Shown: in pieces, positions 9,349 to 17,733 of the stretch
Position numbering within the stretch: position 1 is the first letter of the stretch
How the letters are laid out: the number at the start of each line of letters is the position of its first letter
NCBI RefSeq assembly: GCF_005502435.1
Contig: NZ_SCOU01000001.1
Span: forward strand, 310,001 to 374,000
Source of the DNA: Methylobacillus flagellatus
GTDB taxonomy: Bacteria > Pseudomonadota > Gammaproteobacteria > Burkholderiales > Methylophilaceae
Direction of reading: 5' to 3'
Length of the DNA stretch: 64,000 nucleotides
Translations under genes and position numbers: made by a program
Notes under the pieces: generated by a model
Told to the model about the DNA's origin: nothing
Seen by the model: the letters and a program-made list of their open reading frames with translations, nothing else
Databases searched by the model: none

Positions 9349-10539
9349 CTGAATGCTACCTTGAATCCGAGTCTGAACCTGCTGCAGCCCTACCCGTTCC
9401 AGCGTTTGCGCGAATTATTCGCAGGCGTGACGCCCAACCCGGCGTACAGCGCGATCAACCTGTCCATAGGCGAGCCCAAACACGCCACGCCACAGCTGAT
9501 CAAGGATGCCATGGTCAGCAATCTGGCTGGCCTGGCCAATTATCCCACGACGGCAGGCATCCCGGCCTTACGTCAGGCGATTTCAGACTGGGCCACGCGC
9601 CGTTACGGCATCCCGGCCCTTAACATCGACACCGAGATCATTCCCGTCAACGGCAGCCGCGAAGCGCTGTTCGCATTCGCGCAGGCGGTGATAGACCCTA
9701 GCCGCACCGCGCCTGTGGTGATCTCGCCCAACCCGTTCTATCAGATCTACGAAGGCGCTGCGCTGCTGGCCGGTGCCGAGCCTTATTACCTCAACACCCT
9801 GCCGGAGAACCAGCATGCGATGGAATTTGCCAGCGTGCCGGTCAGCGTATTGCAGCGTACCCAGCTGGTGTATGTCTGTTCGCCAGGCAACCCGTCCGGC
9901 AAGGTGATGACGCTGGCGCAGTGGAAAGCCATCTTCGAGCTGTCTGACCGTTATGGTTTTGTCATTGCGGCGGATGAATGTTATTCCGAGATCTACTTTG
10001 ATGAAGCCCAGCGGCCTTTGGGTGCATTGCAGGCCGCCCATCAGCTGGGCCGTGACTACACGCGCCTAGTGGTGTTCAGCTCGCTATCCAAGCGCTCCAA
10101 TGTGCCGGGCATGCGCTCTGGTTTTGTGGCAGGCGATGCGAAGATCCTGGAGAAATTCCTGCTCTACCGCACCTACCATGGCTGCGCCATGAGCCCGACG
10201 GTGCAGGCCGCCAGCATCGCCGCCTGGAACGACGAAGCGCACGTGCAGGACAATCGTCGCCAGTACGCCGAGAAATTCAGCCAGGTCACCCCGCTGCTGC
10301 AAACCGTGCTGGATGTGCAGATGCCGGATGCCGCCTTCTATCTATGGGCACGCACCTCAGTCGCAGATACCGATTACGCCCTGCGTTTGTACCGTGACCT
10401 GAACATCACCGTGCTGCCTGGCAGCTACCTGGCGCGTGAGGCGCATGGCCTCAACCCAGGCGCCGGCTTTATCCGGCTGGCACTGGTGGCCTCCTTGAAC
10501 GAATGCCTGGAAGCCGCGCACCGCATCGCGGCGCTTTAA
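9337..10539 (+). CDS. dapC: Succinyldiaminopimelate transaminase, DapC-type
   Basis: PLP-dependent class I aminotransferase. DapC makes N-succinyl-LL-2,6-diaminopimelate from its keto precursor in lysine and peptidoglycan synthesis. Visible are LSIGEPKH, YPTTAGIPALRQAI, the PLP-binding ADECYSEIYFD and the Schiff-base lysine in FSSLSKRSNVPGMRSGF. ATG 9337 gives 400 residues; TTG 9361 gives 392 and an N-terminus (NPSLNLLQPYPF) that fits the family better. Neither has a clear ribosome-binding site. Another aminotransferase specificity cannot be fully excluded, but the LLQPYPF start is typical of betaproteobacterial DapC. Confidence 0.88.
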   Translation: MNTHLNATLNPSLNLLQPYPFQRLRELFAGVTPNPAYSAINLSIGEPKHATPQLIKDAMVSNLAGLANYPTTAGIPALRQAISDWATRRYGIPALNIDTEIIPVNGSREALFAFAQAVIDPSRTAPVVISPNPFYQIYEGAALLAGAEPYYLNTLPENQHAMEFASVPVSVLQRTQLVYVCSPGNPSGKVMTLAQWKAIFELSDRYGFVIAADECYSEIYFDEAQRPLGALQAAHQLGRDYTRLVVFSSLSKRSNVPGMRSGFVAGDAKILEKFLLYRTYHGCAMSPTVQAASIAAWNDEAHVQDNRRQYAEKFSQVTPLLQTVLDVQMPDAAFYLWARTSVADTDYALRLYRDLNITVLPGSYLAREAHGLNPGAGFIRLALVASLNECLEAAHRIAAL

Positions 10540-10609
10540 ATCAGGATGTTAGCCCAAGATGCGAGACAAAGCTGTGAGAGCAGGACACGCTAGCCAGTTG
10601 ACCAAGCGG

Positions 10610-10984
10610 ATGCACCAACACCCTGCTATCTGTCTGATAGTCAGCCTGCTGCTGTCAGCCCAGCTGACTGCCGCGGAGGCCGGTGACGCTCAGCGTGTCC
10701 TGCACACGCCGGGTTACCAGGTACGCATCACGGTGCCGTGTGCCGAGGGCGAAGTGAGTTGTGAACAGGTGCAATATCACGGCATCAGCAAGCGCTCGGG
10801 CAAGGCGATCGAATTGACCGGCAAAAGCCACCACAGCCTTTGCACAGATGGCCTGACGCCATGCCGCTTTCTGGGCTATGTGTTCAATAACGGCAAGCAT
10901 CGTTACTTTATCAGCGAAGACGGGCGCTTGCTGGTGACGCGGGGTGCGGTCGTGCTCATTGATGAGGCCGGTCAGTGGCAGTGA
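10610..10984 (+). CDS. Secreted hypothetical protein
   Basis: No family recognised. The frame opens at 10559, but ATG 10610 gives a clean signal peptide (MHQHPAICLIVSLLLSAQ, probable cleavage after TAAEA). The mature part of about 100 residues has paired cysteines (PCAEGEVSCEQ and LCTDGLTPC) that could form disulfides in the periplasm. It lies 70 bases after dapC on the same strand and converges on the transglycosylase gene. Confidence 0.65.
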   Translation: MHQHPAICLIVSLLLSAQLTAAEAGDAQRVLHTPGYQVRITVPCAEGEVSCEQVQYHGISKRSGKAIELTGKSHHSLCTDGLTPCRFLGYVFNNGKHRYFISEDGRLLVTRGAVVLIDEAGQWQ

Positions 10985-11011
10985 GCGCCTGACCGTCAAC
11001 GCTAGCTACCC

Positions 11012-12289
11012 TTATCGGCCTTGGGCCTGCAAAGGCTGCGCCAGCAAGCTGGTCAGTAGCGCAGGAGAGGCGTAACCATCGGCGCTCAGCCCCACCGAAA
11101 GCTGGTAGCGCCGGATCGCCGCCTGGGTCTGCGGGCCGGGGAAGCCGTCCGGCTCACCTGCCTCAAACCCCAGCAGATTGAGTTGCTGCTGCAGCTGTTT
11201 CAAGGCTTCATGACTGAGGGCGTCATGGGCGGATTCGTAACCGCGCATCAGGTCGGGGCCGCCTATGATGCGCTCGCTGAGCAGCGCCACCGACAGTGCA
11301 TAGTTCACCGAGCGGTTCCAGCGCATGACGATATCAAAATTATCAAACACCAGAAAAGCCGGGCCTTTTGCCCCCTGCGGCAGGATCACCGCGGCAGGCG
11401 CATCCAGACTGTCTTGCCGCAAGGGTTCAACCGGTAGCACGCCCATGGCCAGCCAGTTGCGCGCTGGTTGGCGCAGATGCAGGGCCGCCTGTTGCCAGTC
11501 GAACCGCTCTGGCAGCCAGACTTCAACGGCAGTGGGCTGCGTGCCCTGCCAACCCATCTGGCTCAAGTAGTTGGCCGCTGAGTAGAAGGCATCTGGCAAG
11601 GAGCTCCACACGTCGATATGCCCATCCTGATCGCCATCCACAGCGTAGGTCAGAAAGGTGGACGGGATGAACTGCATGTGGCCCATGGCGCCCGCCCAGG
11701 AGCCGCGCATCCCACTGGCTTCGATATGGCCTTGTTCGATGATGCGCAAGGCATCCAGCAACTGGCTGCGGAAGAACTGATGGCGGCGCCCATCATAAGC
11801 CAGAGTGGCCAGCGCTGCCGGGATGGCATGGCTGCCCATGAACTGGCCATAATTGGTTTCCAGCCCCCAGAACGCCAGCAACACCGAAGACGGCACACCA
11901 TAAGCGAGCTCGACGTCATCCAGCAGGGCCTGATGGCGCTGACGCAGGGCTTGCCCGTTGCTGACGCGGTTATCGGTGACCCGTTTGCTGAGATAACTGA
12001 GAAAAGGCTGCACGAATTCAGGCTGGTTCCTGTCCTGTGCCACGATGTTGGCATCCGGGCTGACATTGGCCAAGGCCGCATCGAAGGTCGCTGCAGAGAT
12101 GCCTTTCGCCAGTGCTTCGATGCGTAACTCGTCCAGCCATGCCGCGAACCCGGTCTGTGCCTGAGCCGGGGTGGCCGTTGCCAGCCCCGCGATCAGGGTT
12201 GCCAGCAACCATGCCAAGCCGGTGGAGGCACGCCATCCGGAACCTGCTGGGCGCGCGAAGAATGCCTTGATGAAAGATGTGGGTTGCAT
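11012..12289 (-). CDS. Lytic murein transglycosylase, MltB family, with peptidoglycan-binding domain
   Basis: Cleaves the MurNAc-GlcNAc bond of peptidoglycan in the periplasm, forming 1,6-anhydro ends. The 425-residue protein has an N-terminal signal sequence ending near TPAQAQ, a GH103 catalytic domain (about residues 45-335) with the catalytic glutamate in FWGLETNYGQF and the motif GAMGHMQFIPSTF, and a C-terminal peptidoglycan-binding domain (about residues 350-415, LNLLGFEAGEPDGFPGPQT). The domain order is that of the larger MltB-like enzymes rather than the E. coli lipoprotein MltB. Confidence 0.92.
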   Translation of the reverse strand: MQPTSFIKAFFARPAGSGWRASTGLAWLLATLIAGLATATPAQAQTGFAAWLDELRIEALAKGISAATFDAALANVSPDANIVAQDRNQPEFVQPFLSYLSKRVTDNRVSNGQALRQRHQALLDDVELAYGVPSSVLLAFWGLETNYGQFMGSHAIPAALATLAYDGRRHQFFRSQLLDALRIIEQGHIEASGMRGSWAGAMGHMQFIPSTFLTYAVDGDQDGHIDVWSSLPDAFYSAANYLSQMGWQGTQPTAVEVWLPERFDWQQAALHLRQPARNWLAMGVLPVEPLRQDSLDAPAAVILPQGAKGPAFLVFDNFDIVMRWNRSVNYALSVALLSERIIGGPDLMRGYESAHDALSHEALKQLQQQLNLLGFEAGEPDGFPGPQTQAAIRRYQLSVGLSADGYASPALLTSLLAQPLQAQGR

Positions 12290-12326
12290 GTGTGTCAGCC
12301 TGTGCCCGATTATACGACTAAGCTAG

Positions 12327-12419
12327 TGTATTGATCCGGCGACCTGGCCGGACATACTGTATTGATCCGGCTAGCTGGCCGGATATAGAGCGTGCATCCG
12401 GCGACCTCGCCGAGTATAG
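12327..12419. repeat. Three tandem copies of a 31-bp palindrome-bearing repeat
   Basis: Copies at 12327-12357, 12358-12388 and 12389-12419 keep an exact 31-bp period. The first two share TGTATTGATCCGGC/T; each contains a CCGG-centred inverted repeat, for example ATCCGGC..GCTGGCCGGAT in copy two. The third copy is more diverged. The array lies between the divergent transglycosylase and DM13 genes and could bind a regulator or simply be an expanded extragenic palindrome. Confidence 0.85.
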
Positions 12420-12454
12420 CGTCCATATTAGCTGCAAATCGCACGGAGACTGAG

Positions 12455-12952
12455 ATGCATCGTTTGATTCCTGCTTTAGCCAGTCATGGCACCACCTTGT
12501 TACTGGGCTTCGCCTTGGGGATCTACCTGCTGCCCATCCTCACCGCGCCCGATTCACCGGCCACGACCAGTCTGGTGCAAGTGCAGAACACCGCGCTTTA
12601 TACGGCCACGCTGCGCCGTGATCTCAGGGGCAGCGATCCGCTGCATTGGGGTGAAGGGACGTTGTATGTGAAGGACGATACGATAGCGCTGATGGGCAAG
12701 CTGGCGCCTGGCCCGGATTACAGGCTCTATCTATCGCCACGCTTTGTGGATGACCGTGCAGGCTTCCTGCGCCATAAAGCAGACATGGTGCAGATCGGCC
12801 ACATACGCACTTTCAACGACTTTCTCGTTGATGTTCCACAAGGCATTGATGTTTCAGCATTTAACACGGTGATTGTCTGGTGCGAGTCATTCGGCCAATT
12901 CATCACGGCTGCGCAGTATCAAGGCTTGCCTCAGCTCGCCCCTGGTCATTGA
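12455..12952 (+). CDS. Membrane-anchored DM13-domain protein
   Basis: The 165-residue protein has an N-terminal hydrophobic anchor (about residues 10-30) and a DM13 domain. Supporting motifs are GKLAPGPDYRLYLSPRFV, IGHIRTFNDFLVDVPQ and NTVIVWCESFGQFITAAQY, with the conserved tryptophan-cysteine pair. DM13 domains are proposed to act in extracytoplasmic redox or electron transfer, but the biochemical role is unproven. ATG 12455 is chosen because GGAG lies upstream; the open frame from 12392 runs into the 31-bp repeats. It converges on the DUF302 gene with six bases between them. Confidence 0.8.
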   Translation: MHRLIPALASHGTTLLLGFALGIYLLPILTAPDSPATTSLVQVQNTALYTATLRRDLRGSDPLHWGEGTLYVKDDTIALMGKLAPGPDYRLYLSPRFVDDRAGFLRHKADMVQIGHIRTFNDFLVDVPQGIDVSAFNTVIVWCESFGQFITAAQYQGLPQLAPGH

Positions 12953-12958
12953 GACCGC

Positions 12959-13492
12959 TTAAAAATCGCCTTTGCGTGCCTTGTCGATGATGTCGATGAG
13001 AACACGTTCCAGCTCCAGTGCCGCTTTTTGCGCACGTTCGGTCGGGTTCTTGATGCTTTTGAGGTCGAAGCTGGGACGGTCCAGCGCCATATAAAGCTGG
13101 CCTTTGCTCTGGTAGATGGCGATGCGGCACGGGGCGAACACCACGAACTCCGGATGGTCCAGCATGATCTCGGCGCCCAGACCCAGATTGCAGAAAGCAC
13201 GCACCTCCAGCGGCCCTTCCGGCGTCAGACCACGCTGTTTCATGTGATCGCCAATCGGGAAATTGGCCGGATTCACGAAATTGTTGCCGTCCGCATTGGT
13301 TTTAAGGCTGTCCACCACATCGTCATAACTTACACCGGGCTCGACCGGCACGATGTAGACCGCGCTACTCTGATCTATGGGCGGTAGCGCAGCGGCGGCG
13401 TGCGCGCTTGCAGCCGCTGCCAATGACATGACCAATAGCGACATCTGCAATGCAGGGATCATCGTTGCGAAAGTGTTGCCGGGTCTGGACAT
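12959..13492 (-). CDS. Secreted DUF302-domain protein
   Basis: Starts at ATG 13492 (GAGG upstream); the longer open frame to 13624 runs back into cysB coding sequence. The 177-residue protein has a signal peptide with cleavage near AHAAA and a DUF302 fold, including FCNLGLGAEIMLDHPEFVVF and PCRIAIYQ. DUF302 proteins are small periplasmic or soluble proteins of unknown function; conserved Cys and His residues suggest ligand or metal binding. The gene lies downstream of cysB on the same strand and could be read with it, though a sulfur role is not shown. Confidence 0.8.
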   Translation of the reverse strand: MSRPGNTFATMIPALQMSLLVMSLAAAASAHAAAALPPIDQSSAVYIVPVEPGVSYDDVVDSLKTNADGNNFVNPANFPIGDHMKQRGLTPEGPLEVRAFCNLGLGAEIMLDHPEFVVFAPCRIAIYQSKGQLYMALDRPSFDLKSIKNPTERAQKAALELERVLIDIIDKARKGDF

Positions 13493-13529
13493 GGTGCTAT
13501 GCCTCAATAGATGAAGGGGTGCGCGTGGC

Positions 13530-14450
13530 TCAGGCTTCCATGGCCGCAATGACAGAGCGTCGGTCCAGGTGTGGTGCCAGTAACTGGATGAAGCCGTACA
13601 TATAGCCACGCAGGTAACCATCACGCCGCACGCCTATATAAGTCGTGCTGGGCGGGAAAAGCTTACTGGCATCCAGCATGGCCAGATTGCTGTCGCGCTC
13701 GGCATCGTAGGCCATGTGCGCGACCAGCCCCACCCCCAGACCCAGACTGACGTAGGTTTTGATCACGTCGGCGTCGATAGCGGTCAGCACCACGTTAGGT
13801 TGCAGCCCCTGCTCACTGAACACACGGCTGACCAGCGAGCTGCCGGTAAACGCAAAGTCATAGGTGATGAGCGGGTAGTCGGCGATCTTTTGTAAGGTCA
13901 GCGGTGTGTCGTCGATGAGCGGGTGTCCGTGCGGTACCACCAGGCAACGGTTCCACTGATAGCAAGGCAGGCATAGCAGTTTGTCATAGCTGCTGATGGC
14001 TTCGGTGGCGATGCCGATATCGGCTTCGCCGCTGGCCACTTGTTCTGCCACCTGGGTCGGGTTGCCCTGATGCAGGTTGAGCTTCACTTGCGGGTAAAGC
14101 TCCATGAACGCTTTGACGGCTGCGGGCAAACGATAGCGAGCCTGGGTGTGGGTAGTGGCGACCGTCAGGCTGCCGACTTCTTCACGCGTGAACTCTTCCC
14201 CCACCCGGCGGATGTTCTCCATTTCGTGCATCACACGCTCGGCCATCTGCAAAATGGTCTTGCCGGGCTCGGTGAGGCCGGTCAGTCGCTTGCCATTGCG
14301 CTGGAAGATCTGCAGATTGAGCTCGTCCTCCAGCAGCTGGATCTGTTTGCTGACGCCGGGCTGCGAGGTGTGCAAGGCCTCTGCTGCCGTCGAGATATTG
14401 AGTCCCTGGCGGGCCACTTCACGGATATAGCGTAATTGATGCAATTTCAT
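13530..14450 (-). CDS. cysB: LysR-type regulator of sulfur assimilation, CysB
   Basis: 306-residue LysR-family transcription factor. The winged helix-turn-helix is at residues 1-60 (NISTAAEALHTSQPGVSKQIQLLE), followed by the inducer-binding domain with TTHTQARYRLP and FAFTGSSLVSRVF, both typical of CysB/Cbl. CysB activates sulfate reduction genes when N-acetylserine accumulates. Divergent placement beside tauE-cysI-cysH-cysDN strongly supports CysB rather than a generic LysR protein. cysE, which makes the inducer precursor, is near 58.5 kb. Confidence 0.92.
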   Translation of the reverse strand: MKLHQLRYIREVARQGLNISTAAEALHTSQPGVSKQIQLLEDELNLQIFQRNGKRLTGLTEPGKTILQMAERVMHEMENIRRVGEEFTREEVGSLTVATTHTQARYRLPAAVKAFMELYPQVKLNLHQGNPTQVAEQVASGEADIGIATEAISSYDKLLCLPCYQWNRCLVVPHGHPLIDDTPLTLQKIADYPLITYDFAFTGSSLVSRVFSEQGLQPNVVLTAIDADVIKTYVSLGLGVGLVAHMAYDAERDSNLAMLDASKLFPPSTTYIGVRRDGYLRGYMYGFIQLLAPHLDRRSVIAAMEA

Positions 14451-14608
14451 GCTGATGCTCCAACCCCGGTCATGTCACACCTTTATATAACAAAATTCAC
14501 TATATGCATATCAAACTATTATTTAGATTATAAAGCGCCAACTGGTATATTGCGCGCCATATCAGTTTTAGTCAGCACAGGCGAGCCGACAACGGCAGCA
14601 AGGACAGT
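14451..14608. promoter_or_regulatory. Divergent cysB / cys-operon control region
   Basis: 158-bp AT-rich gap between divergent genes. Towards cysB, TTGATA (minus strand, 14514-14509) and TTATAT (14490-14485) with an 18-base spacer look like a promoter; towards tauE a weaker TTAGAT-17-TATATT ends at 14551. A local palindrome ATATGCATAT lies at 14502-14511. AT-rich sites here would suit CysB binding. No site was proven. Confidence 0.5.
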
Positions 14609-15397
14609 ATGGAAATCGGTTATATCTTCTCCGGCCTGATGGTCGGCATCCTCGTCGGCATCACCGGTGTGGGTGGCGGCTCATTGATGACCCCGCTATT
14701 GGTGTTTTTGTTCAATTTCTCGCCCGCCGTGGCAGTCGGCACCGACCTGCTGTTCGCTGCACTCACCAAGACTGGTGGAGTGTGGGTGCATCATGGCAAA
14801 CATGGCTCGGTGGACTGGAAGATCGTGCGCCACCTGGCCTACGGCAGCCTGCCGGCCGCCGGCCTCACCATCTGGCTGCTGCATGTGCTGGAAAAGAACA
14901 GCAAGGACATTTCCGGCCTGATCACCTTCAGCCTGGGTGTGGCGCTGATCCTGACCTCGATCGCTGTGCTGATCCGCGCCTATCTGCAGCGCAATGCCCC
15001 GGCGCTGACCGAAGAAAGCAATGTGGGCCGGTTTGGTGACCGGCAACTGGGCGTCACCATCGCGGTCGGCTTCGTATTGGGGGCGCTGGTCACGCTGTCT
15101 TCAGTGGGTGCTGGCGCATTGGGGACCGTCGCCCTGTTCTTCCTGTATCCACGCCTGCCCACGCTCAAAGTGGTAGGCACGGACCTGGCCCATGCGATCC
15201 CGCTGACCGCCTTGGCCGGAGCCGGTCACTGGGGTCTGGGTAATGTTGATTTTGTGCTGCTGGGCAGCCTGCTGATCGGCTCGTTGCCAGGAATTTGGCT
15301 GGGCAGCCATCTGAGCGCCCGGATTCCTGATAAAATATTGCGCCCGTTACTGGCACTGCTGCTATTGTTGATCGGGCTAAAATTTGTTTTGAAATAA
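14609..15397 (+). CDS. TauE/SafE-family sulfur-anion transporter
   Basis: 262-residue polytopic membrane protein with about eight hydrophobic segments. Glycine-rich GITGVGGGSLMTPLLV in the first helix and SSVGAGALGTVALF in the second half are hallmarks of TauE/SafE (COG0730) proteins. The family moves sulfite, sulfoacetate or other sulfur anions. As first gene of the CysB-linked operon it could serve sulfite balance or sulfate entry; direction and substrate are inferred from context only. Confidence 0.88.
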   Translation: MEIGYIFSGLMVGILVGITGVGGGSLMTPLLVFLFNFSPAVAVGTDLLFAALTKTGGVWVHHGKHGSVDWKIVRHLAYGSLPAAGLTIWLLHVLEKNSKDISGLITFSLGVALILTSIAVLIRAYLQRNAPALTEESNVGRFGDRQLGVTIAVGFVLGALVTLSSVGAGALGTVALFFLYPRLPTLKVVGTDLAHAIPLTALAGAGHWGLGNVDFVLLGSLLIGSLPGIWLGSHLSARIPDKILRPLLALLLLLIGLKFVLK

Positions 15398-15423
15398 TGC
15401 GATAAGAATCGATACCCTACTCC

Positions 15424-17106
15424 ATGTATAAATATGACGAAATTGACCAGGCCATCGTGAACGAACGTGTCGCGCAGTACCGCGACCAGACACGTCGTTA
15501 TCTGGCTGGGGAACTCAGCGATGAAGAGTTCCGTCCTCTGCGCTTGCAGAATGGCCTCTACATCCAGCGCCATGCCCCCATGCTGCGCATCGCCATCCCC
15601 TACGGCACCCTGGCCTCCTACCAGCTGCGCAAGCTGGCCGAGATCACCCGCCGTTACGACAGGGGCTATGGTCACTTCAGCACGCGCCAGAACCTGCAAC
15701 TGAACTGGCCGCGCCTGGAAGACACCCCGGACATCCTCGCCGAGCTGGCCACCGTGCAGATGCACGCCATCCAGACCTCCGGCAACTGCATACGCAACAT
15801 CACCACCGACCAGTTCGCCGGCATCGCCCCGGACGAGATCATCGATCCACGCGCCGTGGCCGAGATCATGCGTCAGTGGAGCACCTTCCACCCCGAGTTC
15901 GCGCTGTTGCCGCGCAAATTCAAGATCGCTGTCTCTGGCAGCCAGCAGGACCGTGCACTGGTGCAAGCGCACGACATCGGCCTCGAGTTCTTCTACGACG
16001 CCGATCACAAGATGGCGATCAAGGTATGGGTAGGTGGCGGTCTGGGCCGCACGCCTATCCTGGGTACCGTGATCAACGAGCAACTGGAATGGCAGCATGT
16101 GCTGACCTATTGCGAAGCCATCATCCGTGTCTACAACCTGCATGGCCGTCGTGACAACTCCTACAAGGCGCGCATCAAGATCCTCGTCAAGGCACTGGGC
16201 ATAGACGAGTTCCGCCGTCAGGTCGATGCTGAATGGGCAAATCTCAAGGATGGCCCTAACACCATCACCGAAGCGGAGCTAGAGCGCGTCGCCCACCACT
16301 TCACACGCATGCCGTATGACACCCTGCCCGCTCACGATGCCAGCTTCGACGCCGCCATCGCCAGCAACCCGGCCTTTGCTGCCTGGGTGAAGCGTTGCGT
16401 GCATGCGCACCGTGAACCGGGCTACCGCGCCGTGACGCTGTCGCTCAAGCCGTATGGCGTGGCGCCAGGCGATGCCACCACCGAGCAGATGCAAGTGGTG
16501 GCCGACCTGGCCGACCGTTACAGCTTCAATGAGCTGCGTGTGTCGCATGAACAGAACCTGATCCTTACCGACGTGCGCCTCAGTGACTTGTACGCCTTGT
16601 GGGAGACCGCACGTGCGCATGGCCTGGCCACGCCCAACATCGGCTTGCTCACCGACATCATCTGCTGCCCCGGTGGCGATTTCTGCTCGCTGGCCAATGC
16701 CAAGAGCATTCCCATCGCAGAAGCCATCCAGCGTCAGTTCGACAATCTGGATTATCTGCATGATATCGGCGATCTGGAACTCAACATCTCCGGCTGCATG
16801 AACGCCTGCGGACACCACCATATCGGCCATATCGGCATCCTGGGTGTGGATAAGGACGGTTCCGAGTGGTACCAGGTCACCATAGGTGGCAAACAAGGTT
16901 CGGACGCCAGCCTGGGCACCGTGATCGGCCCTGCGTTCTCGGCAGACGAGATGCCCGGTGTGGTGCAGCGCCTGATCGATGTATATATCGCGCAGCGTAG
17001 CGATGAAGAACGCTTCATCGACACTGTGCGCCGCATCGGTGTGGCCCCGTTCAAGGAATATGTCTACGCTGACAAGGCAGGCAAAAAGGAAGCGGCTCAT
17101 GTCTAA
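15424..17106 (+). CDS. cysI: Sulfite reductase hemoprotein (nitrite/sulfite reductase family)
   Basis: Six-electron reduction of sulfite to sulfide using siroheme and a [4Fe-4S] cluster. The 560-residue protein has two ferredoxin-like halves, GHFSTRQNLQLNW, the IQTSGNCIRN segment, and the cluster cysteines in CCPGGDFCSLANA and SGCMNACGHHHIGHIG. The alternative, assimilatory nitrite reductase, is less likely given the DUF934-cysH-cysDN neighbours. No CysJ flavoprotein is encoded, so electrons probably come from a ferredoxin or other donor. Confidence 0.92.
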   Translation: MYKYDEIDQAIVNERVAQYRDQTRRYLAGELSDEEFRPLRLQNGLYIQRHAPMLRIAIPYGTLASYQLRKLAEITRRYDRGYGHFSTRQNLQLNWPRLEDTPDILAELATVQMHAIQTSGNCIRNITTDQFAGIAPDEIIDPRAVAEIMRQWSTFHPEFALLPRKFKIAVSGSQQDRALVQAHDIGLEFFYDADHKMAIKVWVGGGLGRTPILGTVINEQLEWQHVLTYCEAIIRVYNLHGRRDNSYKARIKILVKALGIDEFRRQVDAEWANLKDGPNTITEAELERVAHHFTRMPYDTLPAHDASFDAAIASNPAFAAWVKRCVHAHREPGYRAVTLSLKPYGVAPGDATTEQMQVVADLADRYSFNELRVSHEQNLILTDVRLSDLYALWETARAHGLATPNIGLLTDIICCPGGDFCSLANAKSIPIAEAIQRQFDNLDYLHDIGDLELNISGCMNACGHHHIGHIGILGVDKDGSEWYQVTIGGKQGSDASLGTVIGPAFSADEMPGVVQRLIDVYIAQRSDEERFIDTVRRIGVAPFKEYVYADKAGKKEAAHV

Positions 17107-17731
17107 CGCCACGCCCAAACAACTGATCCATGGCAACCAGATCGTGGCCGACCAATGGACGCTGGTCAAACTGCCTGTGCTGGGCGAAGAAGTCGTGCGC
17201 AAGCAGGCTGGCAAGGTCGTGCTGTTCAAGCTGACCGGCGAGCCCGGCGCCAGTGCCGAGCAGATCGCGGCCACCGAAATCCCGGCCAGCGGCAAGGTCA
17301 TCGTGCCATTGTCGGTCTGGCTGGCCCGCAAAGCCGAATTGCAAGAGCGTCTGGCCAAAGGCGAGCTAGGTGTGTGGCTAGCTACGCACGAGGTCGTGGA
17401 AGCTCTGGCTGCCGACCAGGCGGATCTGAACGTGTTCCCGCTGATCGCCGTGTTCGTCGAGCGCTTTGCCGATGGCCGTATCTTCTCCATCGGCAATCTG
17501 CTGCGTACACGTCATGCCTACAAGAACGAACTGCGTGCTTTTGGCGATGTGCTGCGCGACCAGTTGTTCTTCCTCAAGCGCTGCGGTTATGACAGCTACC
17601 TGATCCGTGCCGACCGTTCTGCAGAAGATGCGCTGGCGGGCCTGCAGGACTTCAGCGAGCCGTATCAGGGTGCTGTGGACCTCGCAGAGCCGGTGTGGCG
17701 CCGTCGTCAGCGTAACGGGGCAACGGCCTGA
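17099..17731 (+). CDS. DUF934 protein of the sulfite reductase operon
   Basis: 210-residue soluble protein; ATG 17099 overlaps the cysI stop by eight bases, indicating translational coupling. The DUF934 core includes DLNVFPLIAVFVERFADGR and GNLLRTRH, with RAFGDVLRDQLFFLKRCGY. The family is almost always next to cysI-type sulfite reductase in beta- and gammaproteobacteria and is thought to assist it; the mechanism is unknown. The N-terminal ~50 residues (GNQIVADQWTLVK) match the usual layout. Confidence 0.88.
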   Translation: MSNATPKQLIHGNQIVADQWTLVKLPVLGEEVVRKQAGKVVLFKLTGEPGASAEQIAATEIPASGKVIVPLSVWLARKAELQERLAKGELGVWLATHEVVEALAADQADLNVFPLIAVFVERFADGRIFSIGNLLRTRHAYKNELRAFGDVLRDQLFFLKRCGYDSYLIRADRSAEDALAGLQDFSEPYQGAVDLAEPVWRRRQRNGATA

Positions 17732-17733
17732 GC

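Noticed and set aside
12327-12419. CRISPR-like reading of the three 31-bp units
   Set aside because: Units are directly adjacent with no spacers and differ from each other.
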